From positions 1 through 64,000 of the forward strand of contig JAXMDK010000013.1 in assembly GCA_046348855.1 (NCBI GenBank): 64,000 nucleotides of DNA, given 5' to 3'. This stretch comes from TMP-24 sp046348855 (GTDB lineage Bacteria; Pseudomonadota; Alphaproteobacteria; Rhodobacterales; Rhodobacteraceae). The notes beneath the pieces are model-generated. The model was given only the letters and a program-made list of their open reading frames with translations, did no database searches and had not been told where the DNA came from. The position numbers and the translations under genes were made by a program. Numbering within the stretch: position 1 is the first letter of the stretch; each line of letters starts with the position of its first letter. Shown in pieces: positions 45,372 to 54,206 of the stretch.

Positions 45372-46412
45372 CTATTGTGAAAGGCCGGGCGTGACGCCCC
45401 AGGTGTCCGCGACGACATAGCCTTCTTGCCACGGATCATCAGGGTCCAGCATGTAGGTGTGCTGCCCGGTAAGCCAGGCCCGCCCGGTGATCTGCGGGAT
45501 GATCGTGGTGCGTTCCGGGCTGCGTATGACCTCGAGGATCTCGCCCACGAAGTGCGAGCCGATGATCGATTCATGGATCAACCGGTCGCCCTGCGCCATC
45601 TGCCCGCGCGCTTGCAGCACAGCCATGCGTGCCGACGTCCCCGTGCCGGTGGGTGACCGGTCCGAACGTCCCGGCGCGACGATGCAGGTGTTCCGGGTCG
45701 GCTGGCCGCTTCCGGCAAACGGCATGGCGAATTGCACGATGGACACGCCGCGGACATTGGGGAACTGGGGATGCACGACATCGAACTGGGCGCGGGCGGC
45801 CTTGCGGATCTTTTCGCCCAGGGTAGCGAGATCGCGCGCCTCATCGGCCGTCACGGCAAAGCCGAGCTTCTTTGCATCCACGATGCCGAAGAACATTCCG
45901 CCATAGGCGATATCGAGGGGAATCGTGCCATGGCCTTCCACCTCAAGCGCGCCGTCCAGAACCGCCACGAAGGCGGGCGCATTGCGGAAGGTGATCGAGC
46001 GGCATTTGCCGCCCTGGCAATCGGCGGTGACCTCGATCACCCCGCCGGGCATGTCCAGCTTGAAGCGGGTAATGGGCTCGATCATCGGCACCATGCCGGT
46101 TTCCAGCAGCACGGTGGCGATGCAGATCGTGTTCGACCCTGACATCGGCACATATTCAGTGGGTTCCATGACGATGGCGCCGGCGACGCAGCCCGGGGTA
46201 ATCGGCGGTGTGATCAGGTTGACATGGCGGGCGACCGAGCCGCGGGGCTCGCAGATCAGAAGCTTGCGGATATGATCATGGTCGCGTTCCATCGTGATCA
46301 TGCGTTCCATCATCGTGGCCCCCGCCGGAGGCAGGACGCCGCCCACGATGACGTCGCCGATCTCGCCCTCTGCGTGGCATCCCACGACCTGGATGCTGCG
46401 ATGTGCGTGCAT
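45372..46412 (-). CDS. Proline-racemase-family enzyme, probable trans-3-hydroxy-L-proline dehydratase
   Basis: 346 residues. The two acid/base Cys positions of the family are Ser91 (PMSGSNTIC) and Thr255 (DRSPTGTGTSAR). A Thr at the second position is the mark of trans-3-hydroxy-L-proline dehydratases, which eliminate water to give pyrroline-2-carboxylate. The upstream-adjacent Ldh-type reductase would then make L-proline. Ser at the first position is less common than Cys. Start at 46412 (MHAHRSIQVVGCHAEG) fits the family; 46499 is an overlong frame. Confidence 0.8.
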   Translation of the reverse strand: MHAHRSIQVVGCHAEGEIGDVIVGGVLPPAGATMMERMITMERDHDHIRKLLICEPRGSVARHVNLITPPITPGCVAGAIVMEPTEYVPMSGSNTICIATVLLETGMVPMIEPITRFKLDMPGGVIEVTADCQGGKCRSITFRNAPAFVAVLDGALEVEGHGTIPLDIAYGGMFFGIVDAKKLGFAVTADEARDLATLGEKIRKAARAQFDVVHPQFPNVRGVSIVQFAMPFAGSGQPTRNTCIVAPGRSDRSPTGTGTSARMAVLQARGQMAQGDRLIHESIIGSHFVGEILEVIRSPERTTIIPQITGRAWLTGQHTYMLDPDDPWQEGYVVADTWGVTPGLSQ

Positions 46413-46521
46413 GATCCGTCCTTTGCGCGTTGTGGCCCCGAAGTGGGGTGTGAAATCGGCCAGTATCCAGCCATCTTGTCCGGTTCCCCCGAGCGTCACG
46501 CCCGGGAGACCCCTTGTAACT

Positions 46522-47526
46522 TCAAATCAGCGCGCGGACCTGCCGCAACATCCCGGTCGTGACGCGCACGCCGTCGATCCGGCTGCGGGCGCGGGCTGCG
46601 AGCCGGCGATCCGAAGGCAGGCGCAGGCCGGGTTGCGCCAGGGCATCGGTGAAGAAGTGTTCGGCATCCCTGGCGCCGAGGCTGGCGGGGTCGATCGCGA
46701 TGAACAGCTCTCCGCCGGGCGGTGGTCCACCGTCCTCAAGACCGAGTGCCGCGACCTGCCGGCTCGTCATCTCGCCGATCAGCGGCCCGGCGATGAGTTC
46801 GACCATCATCGACAGCGCCGATCCCTTGTAGCCGCCGAAGGGAAGAAGCGCCCCGGCCAGCGCGCTGGACGGGTCGGTGGTCGGCCGGCCCTGTGGGTCG
46901 ATGCCCCAGCCGGGCGGAATGGACTCGCCGGCAAGGCGCTTCAATTCGACCTCGCCGCGCGCCACCGCGCTGGTCGACATGTCGAACACGAAGGGCGCCG
47001 CATCCGGGCGTGGCCAGCCGAAGCCCATGGGATTGGTGCCCATCAGCTTTTGCGAGCCGCCATGCGGCGCGACGGCGCATTGCCCGACGACATAGGCCCA
47101 GCAGACCAGCCCGGCCTCGGCCAGGGGCTCGATATCGGCCCAGAGCGCCGAAAAGTGATGTGCATTGACCACGGCCATCGCCGCGATGCCGCATTCGCGC
47201 GCGGCGGCGATGAACTGGTCGCGGGCAAGATCGGCAGCGGGCGGCGCAAGGCCGCCATCGGCATCGACCCGCAAGAGCCCCGGCTTCAGACGCGCCACCT
47301 TCGGATTTGCGTCGCAGTTCACCCGCCCCGACCGCAGCCCCGCGACATAGCCCGCCATCCGGTATAGCCCGTGCGAGCGGCACTCGTCCGCTTCCGCCCG
47401 CGTGACGATATCGGCGATCGACAGGGCTTGCTCGCGCGCCAGGCCGTTGGCCTGCAAGACGGAAAGCGCCAGCGCATGAACCTCGGCCAGCGTCAGCGTT
47501 TCGGTCGTTTCAGAGCCCGGGGTCAT
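46522..47526 (-). CDS. Ldh-family (malate/L-lactate dehydrogenase-like) oxidoreductase, probable pyrroline-2-carboxylate reductase
   Basis: 334 residues of the LDH2/MDHG2 fold: RAEADECRSHGLYRMAGYVA, AVVNAHHFSALWADIEPLAE, GGSQKLMGTNPMGFGWPRPD, FDMSTSAVARGEVELKR, LPFGGYKGSALSMMVELIAG. Members paired with proline-racemase-family dehydratases reduce pyrroline-2-carboxylate to L-proline with NAD(P)H. Start overlaps the epimerase stop by four bases. Confidence 0.85.
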   Translation of the reverse strand: MTPGSETTETLTLAEVHALALSVLQANGLAREQALSIADIVTRAEADECRSHGLYRMAGYVAGLRSGRVNCDANPKVARLKPGLLRVDADGGLAPPAADLARDQFIAAARECGIAAMAVVNAHHFSALWADIEPLAEAGLVCWAYVVGQCAVAPHGGSQKLMGTNPMGFGWPRPDAAPFVFDMSTSAVARGEVELKRLAGESIPPGWGIDPQGRPTTDPSSALAGALLPFGGYKGSALSMMVELIAGPLIGEMTSRQVAALGLEDGGPPPGGELFIAIDPASLGARDAEHFFTDALAQPGLRLPSDRRLAARARSRIDGVRVTTGMLRQVRALI

Positions 47527-48524
47527 TTGACCTGGAAACCGTGGGCGAAGGGATCGCGGTCGTCGATGAAGATGGTGTTGTAGCCGGTCATCCGCGCCCA
47601 GCCCGCGACCGAGGGGACAATGGCCGGCTGGTTGGCGACCGTCGTGCGCGCCTCGACCCGACCCTTGAAGAGGCTGCCGATGATCGATTCATGAACGAAG
47701 TCATCGCCCACCTCCAGCCGCCCCTTGGCGGCCAGCTGCGCCATCCGGGCAGACGTCCCGGTGCCGCAGGGGCTGCGGTCGATCGCCTTGTCGCCGTAGA
47801 ACACCGCGTTGCGGGCATGGGCGCCGGGCTGGGTGGGCTTGCCGGTCCACAGGATATGCGACAGGCCGTTGATGGCCGGGTGTTCGGGATGGACGAATTC
47901 ATACTTGGCATTCAGTGCGGCGCGAAGCTTGGGCGACCATCCGATCATGTCGGCCGCGGAATGGTCGGCCATGTCGCGGAAATTCGCCTGCGGCTCCACG
48001 ATGGCGTAGAAGTTGCCGCCATAGGCCACATCCACCACGACCTCGCCCAGGCCCTCGACCTCTGCCGTCAGGCCTTCGGAATGGAGAAAACCCGGCACAT
48101 TGGTCAGGCGAACTTCTTCGACAAAACGCCCCACTTGGGTGTATGCGATTTCGACTTTTCCAGCTGGTGCGTCGATGGCGAGCCGGCCCGGTTCGCGCGG
48201 CGTGATCAGGCCGTTTTCCACCCCCATGGTGATCGTGCCGATGGTGCCATGGCCGCACATCGGCAGGCAGCCCGAGGTTTCGATGAACAGCACCGCCACG
48301 TCGCAATCGTCGCGCGTGGGTGGGTAAAGGATGCTGCCCGACATCATGTCATGCCCGCGCGGCTCGAACATCAGTCCGGTGCGTATCCAGTCGAATTCGC
48401 GCAGGAAGTGTTCCCGACGCTCCAGCATGGTGGCGCCTTTCAGAATTGGCCCACCGCCGGAGACGAGCCGCACCGGATTGCCGCAGGTGTGGCCGTCGAT
48501 GCAGGAGAAAGTGTGGGTCGCCAT
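47523..48524 (-). CDS. 4-hydroxyproline 2-epimerase
   Basis: 333-residue proline-racemase-family enzyme with both catalytic Cys: Cys90 in LPMCGHGTIG and Cys253 in DRSPCGTGTSAR. FSCIDGHTCGNPVRLVSGGG at the start and LRAALNAKYEFVHPEHP are typical of 4HypE. It converts trans-4-hydroxy-L-proline to cis-4-hydroxy-D-proline, the substrate of the D-amino-acid dehydrogenase encoded just upstream. Confidence 0.92.
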   Translation of the reverse strand: MATHTFSCIDGHTCGNPVRLVSGGGPILKGATMLERREHFLREFDWIRTGLMFEPRGHDMMSGSILYPPTRDDCDVAVLFIETSGCLPMCGHGTIGTITMGVENGLITPREPGRLAIDAPAGKVEIAYTQVGRFVEEVRLTNVPGFLHSEGLTAEVEGLGEVVVDVAYGGNFYAIVEPQANFRDMADHSAADMIGWSPKLRAALNAKYEFVHPEHPAINGLSHILWTGKPTQPGAHARNAVFYGDKAIDRSPCGTGTSARMAQLAAKGRLEVGDDFVHESIIGSLFKGRVEARTTVANQPAIVPSVAGWARMTGYNTIFIDDRDPFAHGFQVK

Positions 48525-48525
48525 G

Positions 48526-49782
48526 TCAGAACCTTTGCGGAGAGAACGGTTTCAGGTCGATCGGGGGCGCGGCACCGGTGACCAGATCGGCCACGATCCG
48601 GGCGGTTCCGACGCTTTGCGTCAGGCCAAGGTGGCCGTGACCGAAGGCGTAGATGATGCGGGAACTGGCCTTGGCGCGTCCGATTGCGGGAAGGCTGTCG
48701 GGCAGCGAGGGCCTGAAGCCCATCCATTGCGTGCCACCATCGGTGCGCAGGCCCGGCAGGAAGGCCTTGGCCTTGGTCAGCATCGCCTCGGCACGGCGGT
48801 AGTTCGGCGGCAGGTCCAGCCCGCCGAACTCCACCGCGCCGCCGATGCGAAGGCCGGTCGACAGGCGGGTGACGACAAAGCCGTGCCCGCCGAACGTCAC
48901 CTGGGTGCGCAGGTCGAAAGCCGTCGGCGGCAGGGTCGTGTTGTAGCCGCGCTCGGTCTCCAGCGGGATGCGTTCGCCCAGGGTGCGGGCCAGCCGGTGG
49001 GAATGGGCGCCGGCGGCCAGAACCAGATGGGCGCCAGACAGGGGCGCCGCGCCCCGGACCTCGGCACTGACGCCGCCCGGGCGGACAAGCAGCCCGGTAA
49101 CATCTGCCCGGCGGATCGTGCCTCCCATTGCGCGAAAACGGTCGGCCAGTGCAAGGGTGAAAAGCTTTGGATCGGCGATGGAATGCCAGCCGGGGGTGAA
49201 GGTGCCATGGGTGAAGGCTGCGGAAAGGCCGGGTTGCAGGACCGCCATTTCTGCCGCGTCCAGATGCCGGAATTCGATCCCGTGTTCGGCCTTGGCCTGC
49301 CAGCTGGGCAGAGAGGCGCGGAACTCGGCTTCGCCTTCGTAGACCTGCAGGTTGCCTTCGCAGCGCAGCATGGGAAGCGTGCCGGTCTCTTTCAGGAAGG
49401 GCTCCAGCGCGGTTCTCGACAGGTCCATCAGGGCGGTCTGCGCCCGGGTCGAGGCCGCCACCGCCTGCGGCCGGCAGGCCCGCCAGAAGCGGAACATCCA
49501 GGGGGCGATCCGCAACGCATAGGACGGCGCCACCGACAACGGTCCCAAAGGATCAAGGAGCCAGCGTGGCGCCTTGCGCAGGATACCCGGCGAAGCGAGG
49601 GGCAGAATGTCAGTGAAGGCAAAGGCGCCGGCGTTACCCGAGGATGCCCCGGCTGCGGGGCCTTCGCGGTCAACGACGGTGACGGCAAGCCCGCGTTGCT
49701 GCAACACCAGTGCTATCGACAGGCCGATGACTCCGGCCCCGACAACGATCACGTCGGAGGTTTCTGACAAGGTTTCTGACAC
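48526..49782 (-). CDS. FAD-dependent D-amino-acid dehydrogenase, probable D-hydroxyproline dehydrogenase
   Basis: 418 residues, DadA-like. Dinucleotide motif VIVVGAGVIGLSIALVLQQR, VVDREGPAAGASSGNAGAFA, C-terminal QWMGFRPSLPDSLPAIGRAK and YAFGHGHLGLTQSVGTA (FAD-binding HG/GW region). Oxidises cis-4-hydroxy-D-proline to pyrroline-4-hydroxy-2-carboxylate. One base separates it from the epimerase gene. Confidence 0.9.
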   Translation of the reverse strand: MSETLSETSDVIVVGAGVIGLSIALVLQQRGLAVTVVDREGPAAGASSGNAGAFAFTDILPLASPGILRKAPRWLLDPLGPLSVAPSYALRIAPWMFRFWRACRPQAVAASTRAQTALMDLSRTALEPFLKETGTLPMLRCEGNLQVYEGEAEFRASLPSWQAKAEHGIEFRHLDAAEMAVLQPGLSAAFTHGTFTPGWHSIADPKLFTLALADRFRAMGGTIRRADVTGLLVRPGGVSAEVRGAAPLSGAHLVLAAGAHSHRLARTLGERIPLETERGYNTTLPPTAFDLRTQVTFGGHGFVVTRLSTGLRIGGAVEFGGLDLPPNYRRAEAMLTKAKAFLPGLRTDGGTQWMGFRPSLPDSLPAIGRAKASSRIIYAFGHGHLGLTQSVGTARIVADLVTGAAPPIDLKPFSPQRF

Positions 49783-49788
49783 TGGGGC

Positions 49789-50511
49789 TTACTGCGTCGC
49801 GGCGAGGAACTTGCGCAGCTCCGCGTCCTTGGGTTGGCCGAAAAGCTCGTCGGGCGCGGCAATTTCTGCCATCACACCCTTGTGGAAGAAAGCCACCCGG
49901 TCTGAGACTTCGCGCGCGAACTTCATCTCATGCGTCACGCAGATCATCGTCATGCCCTCCGAGGCGAGCATGCGGAGCGTATCGAGCACCTCGCTGACCA
50001 GTTGCGGGTCCAGCGCAGAGGTCACTTCGTCGAACAGCATGTAGCCGGGTGACATCGCGAGGGCGCGGGCGATCGCCATCCGCTGTTGCTGGCCCCCCGA
50101 CAGGCGCGAAGGATAAACCGCCAGCTTGTCGCCAAGGCCGACATGGGTCAGTTGTTTCACGGCCATCGCCTCGGCCTCGGCGCGCGACTGGCCCAACACC
50201 TTGCGCGGAGCCAGCATGACGTTTTCAAGCACGGTCAGATGCGGGAAGGCGTTCCATTGCTGAAACACGATCCCGAGTTTCTGCCGCAGCTTGTTCAGGT
50301 CGGTGCCTTTGGCATGGACCTCGGTGCCGTCCACCAGAATCCGTCCCGAGTCGATCGTCTCCAGGCCGTTGATGCAGGTCAGCAGCGTCGATTTTCCCGA
50401 CCCCGATCCCCCGATCACGGTCAGCACCTCGCCCTTCTTCACGGTCAGGTCGATGCCCTTCAGCACCTCCAGCTGCCCAAAGGATTTGCGGACTTTCTCG
50501 ATCTCAATCAT
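49789..50511 (-). CDS. Amino-acid-type ABC transporter ATP-binding protein
   Basis: 240 residues, GlnQ/HisP-like: Walker A GGSGSGKSTLLTCINGLE, signature LSGGQQQRMAIARAL, Walker B YMLFDEVTSALDPQ, switch CVTHEMKFAREVSDRVAF. Start at 50511 (MIEIEKVRKSFGQLEVLK) overlaps the permease by 8 bases. Powers uptake for the hydroxyproline cluster. Confidence 0.94.
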   Translation of the reverse strand: MIEIEKVRKSFGQLEVLKGIDLTVKKGEVLTVIGGSGSGKSTLLTCINGLETIDSGRILVDGTEVHAKGTDLNKLRQKLGIVFQQWNAFPHLTVLENVMLAPRKVLGQSRAEAEAMAVKQLTHVGLGDKLAVYPSRLSGGQQQRMAIARALAMSPGYMLFDEVTSALDPQLVSEVLDTLRMLASEGMTMICVTHEMKFAREVSDRVAFFHKGVMAEIAAPDELFGQPKDAELRKFLAATQ

Positions 50512-51151
50512 GGGACCACCGTTTTTCGAGGTAGCTGCCGAAGCGGGCAATGGGGAAGCTGATGACGAAGTAGAAAGCGCCGCAGATCATCAGCAGAAAC
50601 AGCGGCTCTTGCAGCCGTGTGATCAGGATCTGGGTCGATTTCAGAAGCTCGGTCACCTGCACGATGTAGACCAGCGCGGAATCCTTCATCACGCCAAGCG
50701 CCAGGCCGATCCAGGACGGGAAGGCAACGCGGGTCGCCAGGGGCAGGACGATGTAGGTCATATCTTGGCGCCAGGTCAGCCCGAGCGAGCGCGCGGCGCG
50801 GCGGGTGGTCGCCGGGACTGCCCCGATCGCTCCGCGCACGATCTCGGCGCAGTAGGCAGAGGTGTAGAAAGTCAGAACGCCGCAAGCGACGGCCAGCCCG
50901 GTGATCTGCAGTTTCAGCACCATGCCCATGAAGGCATTGGCCAGAACCAGCTGGATCAGCAGGGGGATCGAGCGGCAGATATCCAGCACAAACGTCACTG
51001 GTGCCGCCCAGATGGGGCCCACCTGAAAGCGGAAGACGCCGAAAACAATGCCGAGGATCGTTCCGAAAAACACCGAGATGAACGTGACCAGCAGGGTCAT
51101 CCCGGCGCCTTCGGCGAGGAACCACACGTCGTTGGCGGTGAGTGCTGTCAT
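50504..51151 (-). CDS. Amino-acid-type ABC transporter permease (second)
   Basis: 215 residues of the HisM/HisQ type: GAGMTLLVTFISVFFGTILG, FYTSAYCAEIVRGAIGAVPA, EAA loop TTRRAARSLGLTWRQDMTYI. Follows the first permease by 12 bases. Confidence 0.93.
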   Translation of the reverse strand: MTALTANDVWFLAEGAGMTLLVTFISVFFGTILGIVFGVFRFQVGPIWAAPVTFVLDICRSIPLLIQLVLANAFMGMVLKLQITGLAVACGVLTFYTSAYCAEIVRGAIGAVPATTRRAARSLGLTWRQDMTYIVLPLATRVAFPSWIGLALGVMKDSALVYIVQVTELLKSTQILITRLQEPLFLLMICGAFYFVISFPIARFGSYLEKRWSHD

Positions 51152-51163
51152 GCGACGTGCTCC

Positions 51164-51829
51164 TCAATACCGGAAGAGGCGGGCGGCCAGAAGCCGGGCG
51201 CCGATTTGAATGGTCTTGGTGATCGCGTAAAAGATGACAGCGGCCAGCGCGAAGAACTCGAAGGTTCGGAAGGTCAGCGCGTTCAGATCCTGCGTCACGC
51301 CATAAAGGTCGTAGTTCATCCCGACGGTGACACCCAGCGAGGTCATCAGGATGGCCCAAACCATCTGGTTGGTCATCGGCAGGAAAGCGAAGCGCAGCAT
51401 CTGCGGAAGGACCACATAGCTGAAGGCCTGCACGGCCGACATGCCCAGGGACCGGGCAGAGCGGGTCTGCGTGTCAGGGATCGCCATCAACGCGCCGCGG
51501 AAGTTCTCGGTCAGGTAGCCCGCATTGTTGAAGGTGATGCCGATCAGCAAGGAAACGACCGGACTGAAATGCACACCGAGGGTCGCGACTCCGAAATGAG
51601 CCATGTAGATCTGGAAAAGCGCGGGCGTGTTGCGCGCGATTTCCACCCAGGTTGCGGAAAGCGCCACAAGGGGGCGACGTCCCGAAAGGCGGCATCCGGT
51701 CAGGAGGACGGCAATTGCAATGCCGATCATCATGGAGAGGACGGCAATCTCCATGGTGACCAGTGCGCCGTCCAGCATTTGCGGAAGTTTGGCCAAGGCC
51801 TGCTTCCAGTGAAATGTGTAGGAAAACAC
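51164..51829 (-). CDS. Amino-acid-type ABC transporter permease (first)
   Basis: 221 residues: LPQMLDGALVTMEIAVLSMM, VEIARNTPALFQIYMAHFGV, TFNNAGYLTENFRGALMAIP, then DTQTRSARSLGMSAVQAFSY (EAA loop). Partner of the second permease. Confidence 0.93.
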   Translation of the reverse strand: MFSYTFHWKQALAKLPQMLDGALVTMEIAVLSMMIGIAIAVLLTGCRLSGRRPLVALSATWVEIARNTPALFQIYMAHFGVATLGVHFSPVVSLLIGITFNNAGYLTENFRGALMAIPDTQTRSARSLGMSAVQAFSYVVLPQMLRFAFLPMTNQMVWAILMTSLGVTVGMNYDLYGVTQDLNALTFRTFEFFALAAVIFYAITKTIQIGARLLAARLFRY

Positions 51830-51854
51830 CCCAGCCCCCGTTCAGTTTCCGACG

Positions 51855-51881
51855 AAACCCGGGAGGCCGTAGCCTCCCGGG
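51855..51881 (-). terminator. Intra-operon attenuating hairpin after the binding-protein gene
   Basis: Minus-strand CCCGGGAGGC-tacg-GCCTCCCGGG followed by TTTCG, 9 bases after the binding-protein stop and before the permease start; expected to raise binding-protein mRNA over permease mRNA. Confidence 0.65.
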
Positions 51882-51889
51882 GTCTTTCT

Positions 51890-52693
51890 TCAGCGATAGG
51901 TGTTCGGAACCATCAGGACCGGCAGATCGCCACCGATCCACTTGTCGTAGAGCTCCTTGTAACGGCCGGTACGGACTTGCTGGTTCACGAAGAGGTTCAG
52001 GTAGTTGATCATGCCGTACTCTTCGCGGTTGGTGAAGAGCGCAACATAGTCGGTGTCGAAGGGCGCTTTGCCTACGACCGCGATACCCGGATACTTGTCA
52101 TCCTTCGCGCTGACCTGCGCCACCGTCGAGGTCGAGACGGTGGCGTCGAGCTGCCCTTGGCTCAGCGCGAGGAAGACGTCAGCCTGGGTTTGATAGGGGC
52201 GGAACTCGCCCGAACCCCATTCCTTGACTTGCTTTTCCAGCGCAATCGCCTCATAGGTGCCGGCCACCGCGCCAACGGTCTTGCCCTTCATCGTTTCGTA
52301 CGAGGTGATCCCGGACTTCGCGTTGGCGGTCACCACCATTTCAAAAGCGAAATAGGGGATCGAGAAGCCGACGGTCTTGGCACGCTCCAGCGTGTCGGAC
52401 GTCGAGGCGACGCCGACGTCGACCTTGCCCGACATTAGGGCGGGGATGCGCTCGGGGAAGGGGGTTTCGACGATCTCGGCGTTGACCCCAAGGGCTTTGG
52501 CGAGATCGTTGCAGTAGTCGACGTCGAAGCCGACAGGGTTGTTGTTGGCATCGCGGAAGCCCATCGGCGGGAAGTCGAGCACCACCGCGCAGCGCAGGGT
52601 GCCGGATGCGATGACATCATCCAGCTTGTCGGCCAGGGCCGGCGTCGCCAAAGCGGCAGTCATGCCCAGGGCGAGCAAGGAAAGTCTCTTCAT
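51890..52693 (-). CDS. Amino-acid-type ABC transporter substrate-binding protein
   Basis: 267 residues with signal peptide MKRLSLLALGMTAALATPALA. SBP family 3: LDDVIASGTLRCAVVLDFPP, DVDYCNDLAKALGVNAEIVE, RIPALMSGKVDVGVASTSDT, TVGAVAGTYEAIALEKQVKE. Probably binds hydroxyproline or a derivative, from context. Confidence 0.92.
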   Translation of the reverse strand: MKRLSLLALGMTAALATPALADKLDDVIASGTLRCAVVLDFPPMGFRDANNNPVGFDVDYCNDLAKALGVNAEIVETPFPERIPALMSGKVDVGVASTSDTLERAKTVGFSIPYFAFEMVVTANAKSGITSYETMKGKTVGAVAGTYEAIALEKQVKEWGSGEFRPYQTQADVFLALSQGQLDATVSTSTVAQVSAKDDKYPGIAVVGKAPFDTDYVALFTNREEYGMINYLNLFVNQQVRTGRYKELYDKWIGGDLPVLMVPNTYR

Positions 52694-52720
52694 TCTGGTT
52701 CTCCTGTTGTTTGATTGTCG

Positions 52721-53824
52721 TTACTTCACCGAGAAGACGGGCTTTCCGAGGGCGGCCACGTCGACTTCGATCCCCAGTCCGGCCGCGGCGGGCACATGAC
52801 CCCGGCCGTTTTTCGAGCGCGGCGCTTGCGTCGCGATGTGTTCATTCGTCCAGTCGTTGAAAAACGAGGCATGCATCAGGCTGTCAGGCCGGGCCGATCC
52901 GGCCACCTGCGCCACGGCCGCCGTGGTGACATCGCCGCCCCAGACATCCTCGATGGTGAAGATGAAGCCGAGTTCGGTGGCCAGATCGCGGATACGCACC
53001 GCGCCGGAAATGCCACCCAGCCGGCCGATCTTGATGTTCATGGCGACAGCGCCGGCTTCAAACTTGGCACGATACAGCTCGTTCACGCTGGTCACGCATT
53101 CGTCCAGCGACAGCGGCAGGGTGCTCATCTTCTGCACCAGGATGCAGTCCGCCATGTTGCGGCAGGGCTGCTCGATCAGCACATCCAGCCCCGCCATCTC
53201 GCGCACCGCGACAACGGCTTGCCGCAGGTTCCAGCCGCCGTTGGAATCCGCGACGATGAAGGCCTTGCCCTTGGTCGCCTCGATGGTCGCCCGGGTGCGC
53301 GCCGCATCCTCGTAGGGGTCGTTGCCGACCTTGACCTGGAAGCGGCTGATACCCGCTTCGCCGCGGCGCACGCAGAAGTCTGCCATCTCGGCCGGGGAGG
53401 TCAGGGGCACGGCCTCATAAAGCGGAAAGGTGTCTTGCGTGACGCCGCCGATCATTGCGGCGATCGGCAGGTTTGCGACCTTGCCGATGATGTCCCAACA
53501 GGCGATGTCGATCGGGCTCTTGGCGGCTTCTTGTCCCAGGAGCACCTGATTCATCACGCCATGCAGCGCGGTCAGCCGCGTCGGGTCCTGGCCGATCAGA
53601 TGCGGTGCCATCTCGCGCAGCGCCGCACGGATACCCTCGGGAAAGGCCGGAAGATAGGTACCGCCGAGCGGGCAAGCTTCGCCCCAACCATCGACGCCCT
53701 CATCGGTCTGGATGCGGACCACCGTCGAACTCTGCGCCTGCGCCGCCCGGCCGCCAGACATGACATATTCACCATGTGCATAAGTCAGGTCGTAAGCGAA
53801 CACGTCGATGCCGGTGATCTTCAT
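52721..53824 (-). CDS. Mandelate racemase/enolase-superfamily enzyme, hydroxyproline epimerase or dehydratase
   Basis: 367 residues. Acid/base Lys165 (FQVKVG) and Lys265 (NIKIGRLGG) on opposite barrel faces; metal ligands Asp193 (VADSNGGWN), Glu218 (IEQPC) and Asp241 (SLDECV). Closest known activities in such clusters are 4R-hydroxyproline-betaine epimerase (HpbD) and cis-3-hydroxy-L-proline dehydratase; the sequence alone does not choose between them. First gene of the 11-gene minus-strand operon. Start at 53824 (MKITGIDVFAYDLTYAHGEY). Confidence 0.87.
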   Translation of the reverse strand: MKITGIDVFAYDLTYAHGEYVMSGGRAAQAQSSTVVRIQTDEGVDGWGEACPLGGTYLPAFPEGIRAALREMAPHLIGQDPTRLTALHGVMNQVLLGQEAAKSPIDIACWDIIGKVANLPIAAMIGGVTQDTFPLYEAVPLTSPAEMADFCVRRGEAGISRFQVKVGNDPYEDAARTRATIEATKGKAFIVADSNGGWNLRQAVVAVREMAGLDVLIEQPCRNMADCILVQKMSTLPLSLDECVTSVNELYRAKFEAGAVAMNIKIGRLGGISGAVRIRDLATELGFIFTIEDVWGGDVTTAAVAQVAGSARPDSLMHASFFNDWTNEHIATQAPRSKNGRGHVPAAAGLGIEVDVAALGKPVFSVK

Positions 53825-54206
53825 GGAATGCTCCGTCCGTCCTGGGTCCGCTTCGGCTGCTGAGTCGGTCCGTTTCGATTTACGATATACATTATACATT
53901 TGTTGTGCAATCAACATGTATGCACGGTTGATGCGATTCGTTCGGCCGGGCGTGGAAACAAATTGGCGGCGCCTTGCCTGCTCCGGCAGGAGAGGTCCGC
54001 CAGGGATCGGGAACTCATCGCGGTGCCGAATACATCAAGCCACGGGTGCGCGAGCGACAAGGCGGGGCCGAGAAATGCGTCGTCGTGCCGAAACGCTGAC
54101 CCGTCTCGCGCCGAGGGGACGGTTTCGCCCGCGCGCTTCACTCAAACCGAAGTTGCACGTCATTGCCACGCAATGATGTGCGCCAGCTAAATCCAGAGGT
54201 TGATCC
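53825..54206. promoter_or_regulatory. Divergent control region of the hydroxyproline operon
   Basis: 382 bases between the enolase-superfamily gene and the DapA-like gene. The part nearest the operon is AT-rich and holds the ATATACATTATA motif; the rest shows no recognisable site or gene. Confidence 0.55.
53885..53896. promoter_or_regulatory. ATATACATTATA motif upstream of the hydroxyproline operon
   Basis: Identical 12-mer to the one before the aldehyde dehydrogenase, 61 bases upstream of the first operon gene and followed by a further TATACATT overlap, giving a near-repeat. Candidate FCD-regulator site. Confidence 0.5.

Noticed and set aside
47380..47400. Sequence CGTCCGCTTCCGCCCG considered as an attachment repeat of tRNA-Ser
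   Set aside because: Only about 11 bases match the tRNA 3' end and they lie inside a conserved gene; expected by chance.
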